Below, piece by piece: positions 13,194 to 24,794 of a stretch of DNA of 64,000 nucleotides; position 1 is the first letter of the stretch; each line of letters begins with the position of its first letter. Under the pieces are notes generated by a model, which was not told the DNA's origin, did not search any database, and saw only the letters and a list, made by a program, of their open reading frames with translations. Origin of the DNA: Notolepis coatsorum (lineage: Eukaryota > Chordata > Actinopteri > Aulopiformes > Paralepididae); NCBI GenBank assembly GCA_963971535.1, contig OZ020587.1, forward strand, positions 159,663,856-159,727,855, given 5' to 3'. The position numbers were made by a program, and so were the translations under genes.

Positions 13194-13246
13194 GTCTGGT
13201 ACCACAGCTCATCGGCGTGGCCCCAGAGAAGGCTATCAAACTCACG
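13194..13246 (+). CDS. slc25a12: slc25a12 exon, end of first carrier repeat
   Basis: This 53-bp exon encodes LVPQLIGVAPEKAIKLT after a split glycine codon. It matches human SLC25A12 GLIPQLIGVAPEKAIKLT, in the inner-membrane carrier domain. The acceptor is TTGCAG ending at 13193. The donor is ACG|GCAAGT, a non-canonical but recognised GC-AG intron. Phase in 2, phase out 0, joining cleanly to the exon at 14521. The acceptor lies at the last period of a 57-bp minisatellite that repeats it. The exons between this one and the EF-hand exon (about 250 residues, including the first carrier-repeat signature) are not in the window. Confidence 0.88.
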
Positions 13247-13312
13247 GCAAGTCACTCTTCGTCTTCCGAAAGGTTGTTTTGAATGATTGAACCGTGAGGG
13301 GTTAACACACAC

Positions 13313-13756
13313 ACCAGTGTTGCAGTACTCCACTTGAGTCCTGGACTGATTTTCAGGACCCGTGACTCGACTTGGACTTGGATTTCGAGCATTGACGGCA
13401 TTCGGACTCGGAAGGTGCAGACGAGGACTCGGACTTGTTAATTGATAAATACAGTTATTTGTTTTGTATTCTTTTTGTAATACGGTTTAATCATTAAGCA
13501 TATTAAGATATTTATGGCGAGTGCATTTGTTTGGCTAATGTGTCACAAAGTAAATAAACTCCCATTGAAATGGTGACCGCTGTGTCATTTATGTTTCATG
13601 TAGACCTTTTTTTTTTGTAAGTCAGCTCAGACTCAACATTGATGACTCAGACTCGGACTCGGACTAGGGTAATGGGGACTCGACTCGACTCAGGCTCTTC
13701 TTCTGTGACTCGGACTGGGGACTCGGACTTGAGATTTAGTGACTCGACTACAACAC
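13313..13756. mobile_element. hAT-like non-autonomous element (ACTCGGACTCGG-rich)
   Basis: Inverted ends GTGTTGCAGTACTCCACTTG and ...GACTCGACTACAACAC enclose interspersed GACTCGGACT motifs and an AT-rich centre. A related copy, itself interrupted, is at 32866-33545. The exact target duplication is unclear because of flanking CA repeats. Confidence 0.55.
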
Positions 13757-13789
13757 ACACAGTGCACGACACAAAAACTACTACTCTTA

Positions 13790-14512
13790 AAATCGGGTGG
13801 CGACTGTGTCTTCCGCATGTCAGCCTGGTGCAGTGTCATTATGATTATGCTAGTGTAGCCTGGTTTGAGGGACTGTCAGCTTCATTAAAGAAGAAACTAC
13901 AGGTGTCACAGAATAAGCTGATCAGGGTTGTGATGGGCCTAGGACCTCGTGATCATGTTGGGAGGAGACATTTTCAGGAGCTCAACTGGCTACCAGTTGA
14001 GGCCAGAGTAGCCCAGCTTATAGGCTCAACATGGTACACAAAATAATAAATAACAGGGCCCCCAAATATTTTAGTAACTATTTCCCTAGTGTTAGTGAAT
14101 CACACAGCCACAGAACGAGATCTAGCATAGCAAACCTGCATCCTCCAAGGTGTAGAACAAATATGGGACAGTGCTCATTTGCTCACACAGAGGAGCACAG
14201 GAGTGGAATGAGTTGCCTTTGACCACCAAACAGATCGTGAACCTGTATAGTTTCAAGGTGAACGTTAGGAAATGGCTCCTAGAAAATGTCCCAGAGTAAC
14301 TAAGGAACTAATTTTACTTTTTAATTCTATTTTTAGCAATATACTGTAGGCTGATGGTAATAATGTGTAATACATGTTTATGTAAATACCATGTCGCTGC
14401 TGAGACCAAGGACCACAATGGAAATAAGACTGTGACTTTTTGTGCTATCCTTGATCATGTTAGGATGCATGACTTGTTGTAACATGTAATGTATTTTAAT
14501 AATAATAATTTT
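13790..14512 (+). mobile_element. 5'-truncated LINE fragment (CR1/L2-like), intronic
   Basis: Two overlapping frames encode the end of a LINE reverse transcriptase ORF: YASVAWFEGLSASLKKKLQ, IRVVMGLGPRDHVG, NWLPVEARVAQL, then NNRAPKYFSNYF. They are separated by a frame change near 14030. An AT-rich 3' UTR follows, ending in AATAATAATT at about 14512 just before the slc25a12 acceptor at 14520. Confidence 0.8.
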
Positions 14513-14520
14513 GTCTCCAG

Positions 14521-14598
14521 ATGAACGACTTTGTGAGGGACAAGTTCACCAAAGACGGCTCCATCCCCCTGGCGGCGGAGATCCTCGCCGGCGCAACT
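14521..14598 (+). CDS. slc25a12: slc25a12 exon, start of second carrier repeat
   Basis: This 78-bp exon encodes 26 residues, [10 protein letters not shown] then [16 protein letters not shown]. It corresponds to [15 protein letters not shown]...AEVLAG of human SLC25A12. The methionine is an internal residue, not a start: the acceptor CTCCAG ends at 14520 and the upstream exon ends in phase 0. The donor is GTAAGT at 14599. Relative to human it is one codon shorter after KFT, and it ends AGAT where the family has AGGC, so a small sequencing error or real divergence is possible. Confidence 0.92.
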
Positions 14599-14695
14599 GT
14601 AAGTACTGTAATAGTTTGGCAGCGACCGCCGGAGTCACTGCTGAGTGGAGCGTGAACGGCCGGTGTTGCACCTGAGCGAAGACAGAGCGAGTTTT

Positions 14696-16470
14696 AAAGG
14701 TGCTGTCGGTGATGTTTTTAAGTTTATTAACTGGTCTACATGTTAAAATAATAGCTCTACATTCTGACAGTCATCACTGATATAGAGTGTCTGGTCAGTA
14801 ACATGGGTCTCCCAGTCCCTCCACTCTGCAGTAAACAGCCATCACTGATATAGAGTGTCTGGTCAGTAACATGGGTCTCCCAGTCCCTCCTGCTCTGCAG
14901 TAAACAGCCATCACTGATATAGAGTGTCTGGTCAGTAACATTGGTCTCCCAGTCCCTCCACTCTGCAGTAAACAGCCATCACTGATATAGAGTGTCTGGT
15001 CAGTAACATGGGTCTCCCAGTCCCTCCACTCTGCAGTAAACAGCCATCACTGATATAGAGTGTCTGGTCAGTAACATGGGTCTCCCAGTCCCTCCACTCT
15101 GCAGTAAACAGCCATCACTGATATAGAGTGTCTGGTCAGTAACATGGGTCTCCCAGTCCCTCCACTCTGCAGTAAACAGCCACCACTGATATAGAGTGTC
15201 TGGTCAGTAACATGGGTCTCCCAGTCTTTCCTGCTCTGCAGTAAACAGCCATCACTGATATAGAGTGTCTGGTCAGTAACATGGGTCTCCCAGTCCCTCC
15301 ACTCTGCAGTAAACAGCCATCACTGATATAGAGTGTCTGGTCAGTAACATGGGTCTCCCAGTCCCTCCACTCTGCAGTAAACAGCCATCACTGATATAGT
15401 GTCTGGTCAGTAACATGGGTCTCCCAGTCCCTCCACTCTGCAGTAAACAGCCATCACTGATATAGAGTGTCTGGTCAGTAACATGGGTCTCCCAGTCCCT
15501 CCACTCTGCAGTAAACAGCCATCACTGATATAGAGTGTCTGGTCAGTAACATGGGTCTCCCAGTCCCTCCGCTCTGCAGTAAACAGCCATCACTGATATA
15601 GAGTGTCTGGTCAGTAACATGGGTCTCCCAGTCCCTCCGCTCTGCAGTAAACAGCCATCACTGATATAGAGTGTCTGGTCAGTAACATGGGTCTCCCAGT
15701 CCCTCCACTCTGCAGTAAACAGCCATCACTGATATAGAGTGTCTGGTCAGTAACATGGGTCTCCCAGTCCCTCCTTTCTGCAGTAAACAGCCATCACTGA
15801 TATAGAGTGTCTGGTCAGTAACATGGGTCTCCCAGTCCCTCCTCTCTGCAGTAAACAGCCATCACTGATATAGAGTGTCTGGTCAGTAACATGGGTCTCC
15901 CAGTCCCTCCTCTCTGCAGTAAACAGCCATCACTGATATAGAGTGTCTGGTCAGTAACATGGGTCTCCCAGTCCCTCCACTCTGCAGTAAACAGCCATCA
16001 CTGATATAGAGTGTCTGGTCAGTAACATGGGTCTCCCAGTCTCTCCTGCTCTGCAGTAAACAGCCATCACTGATATAGAGTGTCTGGTCAGTAACATGGG
16101 TCTCCCAGTCCCTCCACTCTGCAGTAAACAGCCATCACTGATATAGTGTCTGGTCAGTAACATGGGTCTCCCAGTCCCTCCACTCTGCAGTAAACAGCCA
16201 TCACTGATATAGAGTGTCTGGTCAGTAACATGGGTCTCCCAGTTCCTCCACTCTGCAGTAAACACAAAATACATTTCCTGGTATCCTATCTACGGTTCTC
16301 TCTCCTGATTGGATAGAAGTGGGAACAAAACATTTATTTTGTGTTTACTGCAGAGCAGGGGGACTGGAGGGAGACCCATGTTACTAACCAGACACTCTAT
16401 ATCAGTGATGGCTGTCAGAATGTAGAGCTATTTAACACTTATTTCAACAAAAGAAATACCACTTACTATC
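14696..16470. mobile_element. Miniature DNA transposon with an internally amplified arm
   Basis: The left end AAAGGTGCTGTCGGTGATG and right end GAATGTAGAGCTATTTAACA...AATACCACTTAC are mirrored arms of the family seen intact at 56478-56783 (306 bp). Here a 68-bp piece of one arm has expanded to about 22 tandem copies (14768-16262), so the element is 1.8 kb. A further partial copy lies at about 55565-55640. Confidence 0.8.
14768..16262. repeat. 68-bp minisatellite, about 22 copies
   Basis: The unit begins CAGCCATCACTGATATAGAG and ends CTCTGCAGTAAA. Units are very similar, with single-base and small length variants. The inverse of the unit remains as the right arm at 16345-16410. Confidence 0.95.
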
Positions 16471-16540
16471 TGCCGCTCTCTTCCGCTCACGACGCTGCTT
16501 ATATAAGTTATAAGTTATATAACCCATATAACTCTGTATG

Positions 16541-17000
16541 ATAGCATGTACAATAATGCTGTATATATATATATTTATTCTTACCGTATATATATAGATA
16601 TCCACATCTGTTTGTACATATAACCCTTGTTACATATCTGTAGATACTATATCTATATCTGTGTACACATCTCTTATCTACTCTTACTAGTTACGCTGCT
16701 GGCCAGTATGACTTACTACCATAGTGTCTTTATACCTGTATCACTGTACATATTAATACTACAACTCTGTACATACATCTGATTAGCACTATTACTCAGT
16801 AGTACTAATTTATATATTTTATACCCAGTTTAATCACCTGTACATTGTATATTACTGTTGCACTTTACTGTTACATTTGCACTCTGGTTGGATGTCAAAC
16901 GTCTCTTCGTAGTACTGTACTTGTGCTGCGTGATGACGATACATTTGAATCTAATCTAATCTAATCTAATCTAATCTAATCTAATCTAATCTAATCTAAT
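16541..17000 (+). mobile_element. LINE 3' tail with (TCTAA)n end
   Basis: The 3' UTR of a dispersed LINE family: GCACTTTACTGTTACATTTG, GTACTTGTGCTGCGTGATGA, then ten (TCTAA) units. The same tail recurs at 32380-32480, 33550-33777 + 44857-44970, 45741-47470 and, reversed, at 20790-21085. Confidence 0.8.
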
Positions 17001-17400
17001 GCAGAGTGAGGGGGTCTGAATAGAAACGTTGGTCTTCAGTCCCTCAAACCTCCCAAGACTAGTATTTATAGTTTTTTTTTTTACCCCTTGGCTAATTCAC
17101 CAAGTGCCTCCGTGGATTAAAGCGGTAATTCCCCGGCTCGGCCGCTCACTCGCTCGGTGCTGGGGGGGGGGGGGGGGGGGGGGGGGCGAGCGGCGGAGAG
17201 CCCGCAGGTTGTGCCGCGCGGAGGAGGGGAGGGGTCTGCGGCGGGTCGCGACCCCTGTCAGGGGTGTAATTGGAGGAAGAGGCCCTGGGGTCCTGGATGG
17301 GGAGCTGCGTCTCGCTCAGTGTGATTGGGTTTGACAGCTTCACATACCTGAGGCCCCGGGCTCTGCTAAGGGGCCCCGCGGACACCACCGCCTCTACCGC
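17001..17400. other. Intron sequence with a G20+ homopolymer
   Basis: No exon recognised. It holds an uninterrupted G run at about 17162-17186 and GC-rich sequence. Open frames here do not resemble either host gene. Confidence 0.5.
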
Positions 17401-18715
17401 ACGCAGGACAGGCCCCTATCACACACAGGACAGGCCTCTATCACACACAGGACAGGCCCCTATCACACGCAGGACAGGCCTCTATCACACACAGGCCTCT
17501 ATCACACTCAGGACAGGCCCCTATCACACTCAGGACAGGCCCCTATCACACACAGGACAGGCCCCTATCACACACAGGACAGGCCTCTATCACACACAGG
17601 ACAGGCCTCTATCACACTCAGGACAGGCCCCTATCACACACAGGACTGGCCTCTATCACACTCAGGACAAGCCTCTACCACACTCAGGACAGGCCCCTAT
17701 CACACTCAGAACAGGCCCCTATCACACACAGGACAGGCCTCTATCACACTCAGGACAAGCCTCTACCACACTCAGGACAGGCCCCTATCACACTCAGAAC
17801 AGGCCCCTATCACACTCAGAACAGGCCCCTATCACACTCAGGACAAGCCTCTATCACACTCAGGACTCTACCACACTCAGAACAGGGCCTCTATCACACT
17901 CAGGACAGGCCTCTACCACACTCAGGACTCTACCACACTCAGAACAGGGCCTCTATCACACTCAGGACAGGCCCCTATCACACTCAGGACAGGGCCCCTA
18001 TCACACTCAGGACAGGCCCCTATCACACTCAGGACCCTATCACACTCAGGACAGGGCCCCTATCACACTCAGGACAGGCCTCTATCACACTCAGGACAGG
18101 CCCCTATACCCTCAGGACAGGCCTCTATCACACTCAGACAGGCTCTATCACACTCAGGACAGGCCTCTATCACACTCAGGACAGGCCTCTATCACACTCA
18201 GGACAGGCCTTATCACACTCAGGACAGGCCTCGATCACACTCAGGCAGGCCTCTTCCACTCAGGACAGGCCCCTATCACACTCAGGACCCTATCACACTC
18301 AGACAGGCCTCTATCACACTCAGGACAGGCCTCTATCACACTCAGGACAGGGCCCCTATCACACTCAGGACAGGCCCCTACCACACTCAGGACAGGCCTC
18401 TATCACACTCAGGACCCTACCACACTCAGGACAGGGCCCCTATCACACTCAGGACAGGCCCATCACACTCAGACAGGCCTCTATCACACTCAGGACAGGC
18501 CTCTATCACACTCAGGACCCTACCACACTCAGGACAGGCTCTATCACACTCCAGGCCCCTATCACACTCAGACAGGCCCCTACCACACTTCAGGACAGGC
18601 CCTATCACACTCAGGACAGGCCCCTATCACACTCAGGACAGGCCCCTACCACACTCAGACAGGCCCCTATCACACTCAGGACCTGGGCCCCTATCACCTC
18701 AGGACAGGCCCCTAG
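17401..18715. repeat. About 21-bp minisatellite, about 60 copies
   Basis: Repeats of ACAGGCCCCTATCACACTCA and variants. Because the unit length is close to a multiple of three, a 481-codon open frame runs through it (DRPLSHSGQAPITLRTGPYH pattern). This is an artefact. It lies in an slc25a12 intron. Confidence 0.95.
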
Positions 18716-18899
18716 CCCGTTGTTTCCCTGTATCGGTTTACTTGCGGCGGCCCTCTACGGCGTGAAATAGGCCCGCCACCTAATAGAGAATAGATTGTGC
18801 TGTAAATAAATAATACATTTAAATCTAATTGAATCTAATCTAAGCAGAATGCAGGAGTTAACTGTATAGGAACGACTCTGTAACACGAAATACTCTGAG

Positions 18900-18948
18900 A
18901 ACTTTTTATTTTTTGATCTTTTTTTATTCATATAATAAATATAATATC

Positions 18949-19043
<95 letters not shown>

Positions 19044-19054
19044 ATTATTATTTA

Positions 19055-19101
<47 letters not shown>

Positions 19102-19180
19102 TATTATTATTTATTATTATTATTATTTAAAAACATTTTACCATTATTATTATTATATTATTATATATATATTATTCTTT
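18900..19180. repeat. (TTA)n microsatellite
   Basis: A nearly continuous TTA/ATT run with a few breaks. The 18716-18900 stretch before it is unremarkable AT-rich intron with short (TCTAA)-like motifs. Confidence 0.95.
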
Positions 19181-19343
19181 CTACATCTTTTTGTGGTTGG
19201 TCTGGTTTTTATTTTTTTTAGTTTTTTGTTTGTTTTGTCGATAAGTGTATGTATGTCACGTTCGTATTGTCTACTGTAATGTAAAGAAAAATCAAAAATC
19301 AAATATAAAAAAAGAATGCAGGAGTTAATAATATCGGGAATGA

Positions 19344-20512
19344 TCGACCGAAGCGTGTACCGCTTCCGCAACGGATTCTATTTCCGGGGTTGCCCTGATT
19401 GCCGTGACGGCCACGTGACACGCCGCGGCCACGCCCCGGCAAAACGCAGAGGCTGCTGTGTTTCACTGCTGCTTCCCACTTCATCACTTGCCCACTGCCT
19501 TCACATCGCACCACCGTTAATCATTTATCATTTAACATTTGAAAGGCATACTTGTTGTCATACAGAAGTACAGAATACTTTTATCCAAAATGCCTCATGT
19601 CGCGCCACATCTCCCGAGTGCAGAGCTGTGCCCCACTGCCTTTCACATCGCGCCACGCTTAATCATTTATCATTTAACATTTGAAAGCTACATTGTTGTC
19701 ATACAGAAGTACAGAATACTTTTATCCAAAATGCTTCTTACTGTTACACTGTTAGAGACTGTGCTAGACAAATGAAGACTAATTCGGTCAGAAATACGTT
19801 AGTAAGCACTGCTTATATGCTTATTATGTCTGCGGGGTACAGTAAATGTTTCTCCGGTACTTCTGAAGAGCACACCGCTGTATGTTGGAGAACCAGCGGT
19901 CTTCCGCTCCTCCCTCACTCGAGTGAGAGAGCAAAGCCGTGCGAGGGGGGCGGCACCTCGGCACAGCTCAGCCCTGTGTGATCGAGCAGGAAGGAGGAGA
20001 TGGGAGTCCTTCCATCGAATATGTGTTTCTTACACATATGTTGGATTATGAATATGTCTTTATAGCTATGCTGCCAGGCAGGAATATGTTGTTTCTTTAC
20101 ACATATGTTGGATTATGAATATGTCTTTATAGCTATGCTGCCAGGCTGGAATATGTTGTTTCTTTACACATATGTTGGATTATGAATATGTCTTTATAGC
20201 TATGCTGCCAGGCTGGGCGCGACCCTCCGTGCTGCGATCACCAGCGGGAGAATATGCTCACGCGAGCGGCATCGCTGAGCTCTGGTGACGGTCTTATTGG
20301 GGCTTATGCCGAGAAGCAGTAACACAACATTGCAACTGTTGTGTTACTGCTTTCTGACCGAATTAGTCATTCATTTGTAGCTATAAAGACATATTCATAA
20401 TCCAACATATGTGGATGTGGATGTGGATGTCATCCTGTATCACGTCGCCGTCGCGGCCAATCAGGCCAACCCCGGAAATAGAATCCGTTGCGGAAGCGGT
20501 ACACGCCGACCG
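19344..20512. mobile_element. Large fold-back (palindromic) element
   Basis: Left arm 19344-19415 (GTGTACCGCTTCCGCAACGG...TTTCCGGGGTTG) is complementary to 20437-20512. A second arm pair sits inside: GACTAATTCGGTCAGAAA at 19775 against its complement at about 20350-20370. A third pair is TTGGATTATGAATATGTCTT (about 20040-20210) against 20385-20410. It contains a ~180-bp tandem duplication (19500-19750) derived from a LINE tail and a ~65-bp unit repeated three times (20018-20215). No transposase. Confidence 0.7.
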
Positions 20513-20789
20513 GATAACAACCCAAACGATGACGTGTGCGACGAGGAGCGTCTGTATGAGACCACAGGGATGTGTCGACAAAGGCTAACAAATGTAAAGG
20601 CTAACAAATGTAAAGGCTAACAAATGTAAAGGCCATGTAGGCTGCAGCATGATCTGGATTGTGATAATAATAATAATAATAATTAATAATGAAGATCCAG
20701 AGCTCCGACAGGAAGCTCCCAAAGTGAAAGTAAAACAACAATGTGGCAATTAGAACTTTACATGTCAAGGATTATATGCAGGTGTGTAG

Positions 20790-21085
20790 ACAGATATGGA
20801 TATATATATATATGGTAAGAATAAATATATATATATATATACACGGTATATACAGTACAGCATTATTGTACATGCTATCATACAGAGTTATATGGTTATA
20901 TGCAGGTGTATAAGTAGGTATATAGAAGGATTATATGCAGGTATGTACACTACAGACAGATGTGGATATATATATGTGTTAAGAATATATATATATACAC
21001 ACAGTATGTACAGCATTATTGTACATGCTATCATACAGAGTTATATGGGTTATATGCCGGTGTATAAGTAGGTATATGTAACGTC
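20790..21085 (-). mobile_element. LINE 3' tail fragment, reversed, partly duplicated
   Basis: Complement of the tail at 16541: CATGCTATCATACAGAGTTA and ATATATAT runs, with the segment present twice (20860-20900, 21010-21070). Confidence 0.65.
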
Positions 21086-21339
21086 TCGTCCTGCACTCTG
21101 GACTGCCGGACTGCGTACGTTGACTGTCCCACACTGGAGTACATGTATTCCCTGACAGGGTCTCGGTTCACCCGGTGGTGAATTCCGGTAACTACGCCTC
21201 TGAAGACGAGGGAAGAACGCAGCCTCGGTTGTCGTTACCCGTCTTTTCCCTAGCGCTCCTGTGACGCGGGGAAGCGTGTTTCAGACGCGTCACGCGCATA
21301 CCGGGGCGCCGGTCTTCGTGTGAGGCGGCCTTGTGGAAG

Positions 21340-21868
21340 TGAAATAGAATAGAATAGAATAGAATAGATCTTTATTGTCATTGTTACAGTTGTTACAATG
21401 AAATTTAAAATGCAGCCCTAGGTGCTTGTAAAAATATAAAACACAGTCCTAAACACAGTATTAAATATAAAAACAGGAGTAAGGCATAAATAACATTAAC
21501 ATAAACAGGGGGGTGTAAAAGATAATTGCACTATCCCTTAATGTTGTGTGTGCGTGTGCGGGGGGGGGGGGGGTGCAAGGGAGACTGTTGTTTTACATTT
21601 TAGCTGAGTTTAGTGCACAACTGCACATATGGCCCTAGGATAAAAGCTAAACTTCAGTCTGTTAGTCGGGGTGGGCATGACGCTGAAACGCCTGCCCGAG
21701 CGCAGCTGTACGAGGTGTTTGTTGCCCGGGTGGTCTTTCAGTATTTTTACTGCTTTTTTAAGGCAGCGGGAGTTGTATAGTCCTTCCAGTTCATGTGGTG
21801 GGCTGGCTACGTTACTCCTGTCAGGAGAGATTAAAGAGAGGGAGAGCCACAGGGAGCGCAGATGCACA
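21340..21868 (-). mobile_element. LINE C-terminal fragment, minus strand
   Basis: The minus-strand frame encodes LYNSRCLKKAVKILKDHPGN then LRSGRRFSVMPTPTNRLK and SFYPRAI, the conserved last ~60 residues of fish LINE ORF2 proteins. Its 3' UTR ends in (CTATT)n, seen on + as GAATAGAATAGAATAG at 21340. It is heavily 5'-truncated. Confidence 0.8.
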
Positions 21869-21870
21869 CA

Positions 21871-22095
<225 letters not shown>

Positions 22096-22107
22096 ATCTC
22101 CAGATCT

Positions 22108-23050
22108 CAGTGGTGGAAGAAGTACACAGTTCCTTTACTTAAGTAAAAGATAGAAATATTCAGACAATTCTCCTGAATTTCCCAAGGGGATCAATAAAGG
22201 AATCTTATTTTATCTTGTGTTATAAATAGTACTCTGGCAAAAGTAAAAGTCTTCCATTCAAAACTATTCTTAAGTAAAAGCAGAGAAGTATTTGATATTG
22301 AATGTAACTTAAGTATAAAAAGTAAAAGTATGCGTTCTACATGACGTTTGTGTATTCCAATCCTCAAACCATTAACCTCTGAAGGTTAAAGTGGTACGTG
22401 GTCCAGTGATGCTGCTCTGATTAAAGGTGATGTTAAAGTGGTATGTGGTCCAGTGATGCTGCTCTGATTAAAGGTGATGTTAAAGTGGTATGTGGTCCAG
22501 TTACGATGCTGCACTGATTAAAGGTGATGTTAAAGTGGTATGTGGTCCAGTGATGCTGCTCTGATTAAAGGTGATGTTAAAGTGGTATGTGGTCCAGTTA
22601 CGATGCTGCTCTGATTAAAGGTGATGTTAAAGTGGTATGTGGTCCAGTTATGCTGCTCTGATTAAAGGTTGTGTTAAAGTGGTATGTGGTCCAGTTATGC
22701 TGCTCTGATTAAAGGTTATGTTAAAGTGGTATGTGGTCCAATGATGCTGCTCTGATTAAAGGTGATGTTAAAGTGGTATGTGGTCCAGTTACGATGCTGC
22801 TCTGATTAAAGGTGATGTTAAAGTGGTACGTGGTCCAGTGATGCTGCTGTGAGTACGTCCTCTCGAAGTCGACAGGCTTCCAATTTGAAAGTACATCATC
22901 TTCAATTTCTGTACAATATTTCCTTTACAATGTAGTGGAGTACAACGTTCCCTAAATTTTAAATACACTCAAGTTAAGCACAAGTACCTACAAATTATAC
23001 TTAAGTACAGTGCTTAAGTAAAAATACTTTCCACCCCCCCCCCCCTTCAC
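22108..23050. mobile_element. hAT-like miniature element with internal minisatellite
   Basis: Inverted ends CAGTGGTGGAAGAAGTAC and ...AATACTTTCCACC with subterminal CTTAAGTA motifs, as in widespread teleost hAT derivatives. A ~47-bp unit (GTGGTATGTGGTCCAGTGAT) is repeated about ten times at 22389-22850. The right end runs into a C homopolymer, so the boundary is approximate. Confidence 0.7.
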
Positions 23051-23278
23051 TTTGGAAAGGACACTAAACCAAAGTCTTTTTTTAGAGCCTGTCTGGGATG
23101 TTTACGGATGTGGCCCTCGGCGCGTCTCCAGAAGCCGTCTCGGCCTGATTAGATTCCAGGAGGGTGATAGATGACTCTGGCCTCGGGGCGAGTCGTCCCC
23201 CCTGAGCCACTCGGGGGGGCCAATCGACATTCTCCCCTGGGAACGGGGAGAAGTGGGGAAGTGTGCGGGGCGAGCCAG

Positions 23279-23860
23279 GCCAGGCCACTCACCCTGCCGC
23301 GGTGTCTCCTCGGGGAAGGATGGGATCTCCCCCCTTTCTCTCCCTCTCTGTCTCTCTCTCTTCCCCCCTCTCTCTCTCTCTCTGTCTCTCTCCCCCTCTC
23401 TCCCCCCTCTCTCTCCTCTCTGTCTCTCTCTCTTCCCCCCTCTCTCCCTCTCTCTCTCTCGCTCTCTCTCTCTCCCCTCTCTCTCTCTCTGTCTCTCCTC
23501 CCTCTCTCTCCCCCCCTCTCTCTCTTCTCTCTTTCTCCCCTTTCCCCCCCCCCCCCTCTCTCTCTTCTCTCTTTGCTCTCTCTCTCTCTCTCCCCTCTCT
23601 CTCTTCTCTCCCCTCTCCCTCTCCCTCCCCTCCCCTCCCCTCCCCCTCTCTCTCTCAGGCCACTCACCCTGCCCGGGGGGTCTCCTCGGGGGGAGGGGGG
23701 GTCAGAGGGCTGGTGCCGGGGGTCGCGGCCCCCTGAGTTCCCCTCCTCGCCCGGCGCCTGCACCGCCCGTTCACCCTGACCCCCAGCGCCTCCTCCATCA
23801 ATGGCCGCCTCTCTCTCTCCCTGTCAAGCCGTTCTCTGACAAGTTGAGATCAGATTAAGG
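23279..23860. repeat. Pyrimidine tract flanked by a duplicated segment
   Basis: A CT-rich tract (about 23330-23655) lies between two copies of a ~45-bp GC-rich segment starting CAGGCCACTCACCCTGCC (23279 and 23657). This looks like tandem duplication with the tract inside. 23690-24010 holds no recognisable exon. Confidence 0.85.
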
Positions 23861-24034
23861 AATAAAGTATCTTTTGTGCTGTAGTTTACTAAGATGATTT
23901 GCTGCTCTTAGCGGGGGTTGGAACTGCTTACACATCACAAGTCATTATTATCCTCACCCCGGCCCGACCCCCTAATCTACCTTCATACCACAGGAAACTC
24001 AATTAGAAAACAGAACCTCTGCTTCACAACTTCT

Positions 24035-24792
24035 CATCTCTCTCTTTCTCTCTCCTTCTCTCCCCTCTCTTATCCCCATCCTCTCTTATCTTCTCTCTCT
24101 TTCCCCTCCCTCTTTCTCTCCTCTCTCTCTCTCCTCTCTCCTCCTCCCTCTCTCTCTCTCTCTCCTCCCTCTCTCCCTCTCCTCTCTCTCTCCCCCTCTC
24201 TCTCTCCCTCTCTCTCTCCCATCTCCCTCTCTCTCCCCTCTCCCTCTCTCCCTCTCCCTCTCTCCTCTCCTCTCCCTCTCTCTCTCCTCTCTCTCCCTCC
24301 CTCTCTCTCCCTCCCCTCCCTCTCTCTCCTCTCCCCTCTCCTCTCTCCCTCTCTCCTCTTCCCCCCTCTCTCTCCCTCTCTCTCTCTCCCTCTCCTCTCT
24401 CTCTCTCTCTCCTCTCTCCTCTCTCTCCCTCTCCTCTCTCTCTCCCTCTCCCTCTCTCTCCTCTCTCTCCTCTCTCTCTCCTCCCCTCTCTCTCTCCCCT
24501 CTCCTCTCTCCTCTCTCTCTCCCTCTCCGCTCTCCCTCTCCCCTCTCTCCTCTCTCCTCTCTCTCCCCTCTCTCCTCTCTATCCCTCTCTCTCCTCTCTC
24601 TCTCCCCTCTCTCCCCTCTCTCCCCTCTCCTCTCTCCTCTCTCTCCCCGCTCCTCTCCTCCTCTCTCTCCTCTTTCTCTCTCTCCTCTCTCCCGTCTCCT
24701 CTCCTCTCCCCTCTCCCTCTCCTCTCTCTCCCTCTCCCCCCTCTCTCTCTCCCCTCTCTCCCCCCCTCTCTCTCCTCTCTCTCGCTCTCTCT
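24035..24792. repeat. 0.75-kb polypyrimidine tract before an slc25a12 exon
   Basis: Almost uninterrupted C and T (CTCTCC variants) end directly in the acceptor CTCTCTCTAG of the exon at 24795. Open frames here are low complexity. Confidence 0.95.
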
Positions 24793-24794
24793 AG

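Noticed and set aside
17270-18715. 481-codon frame with a repeated DRPLSHSGQAPITLRTGPYH pattern
   Set aside because: A ~21-bp intronic minisatellite read in frame. Units with other lengths shift the frame, and it has no splice or start support.
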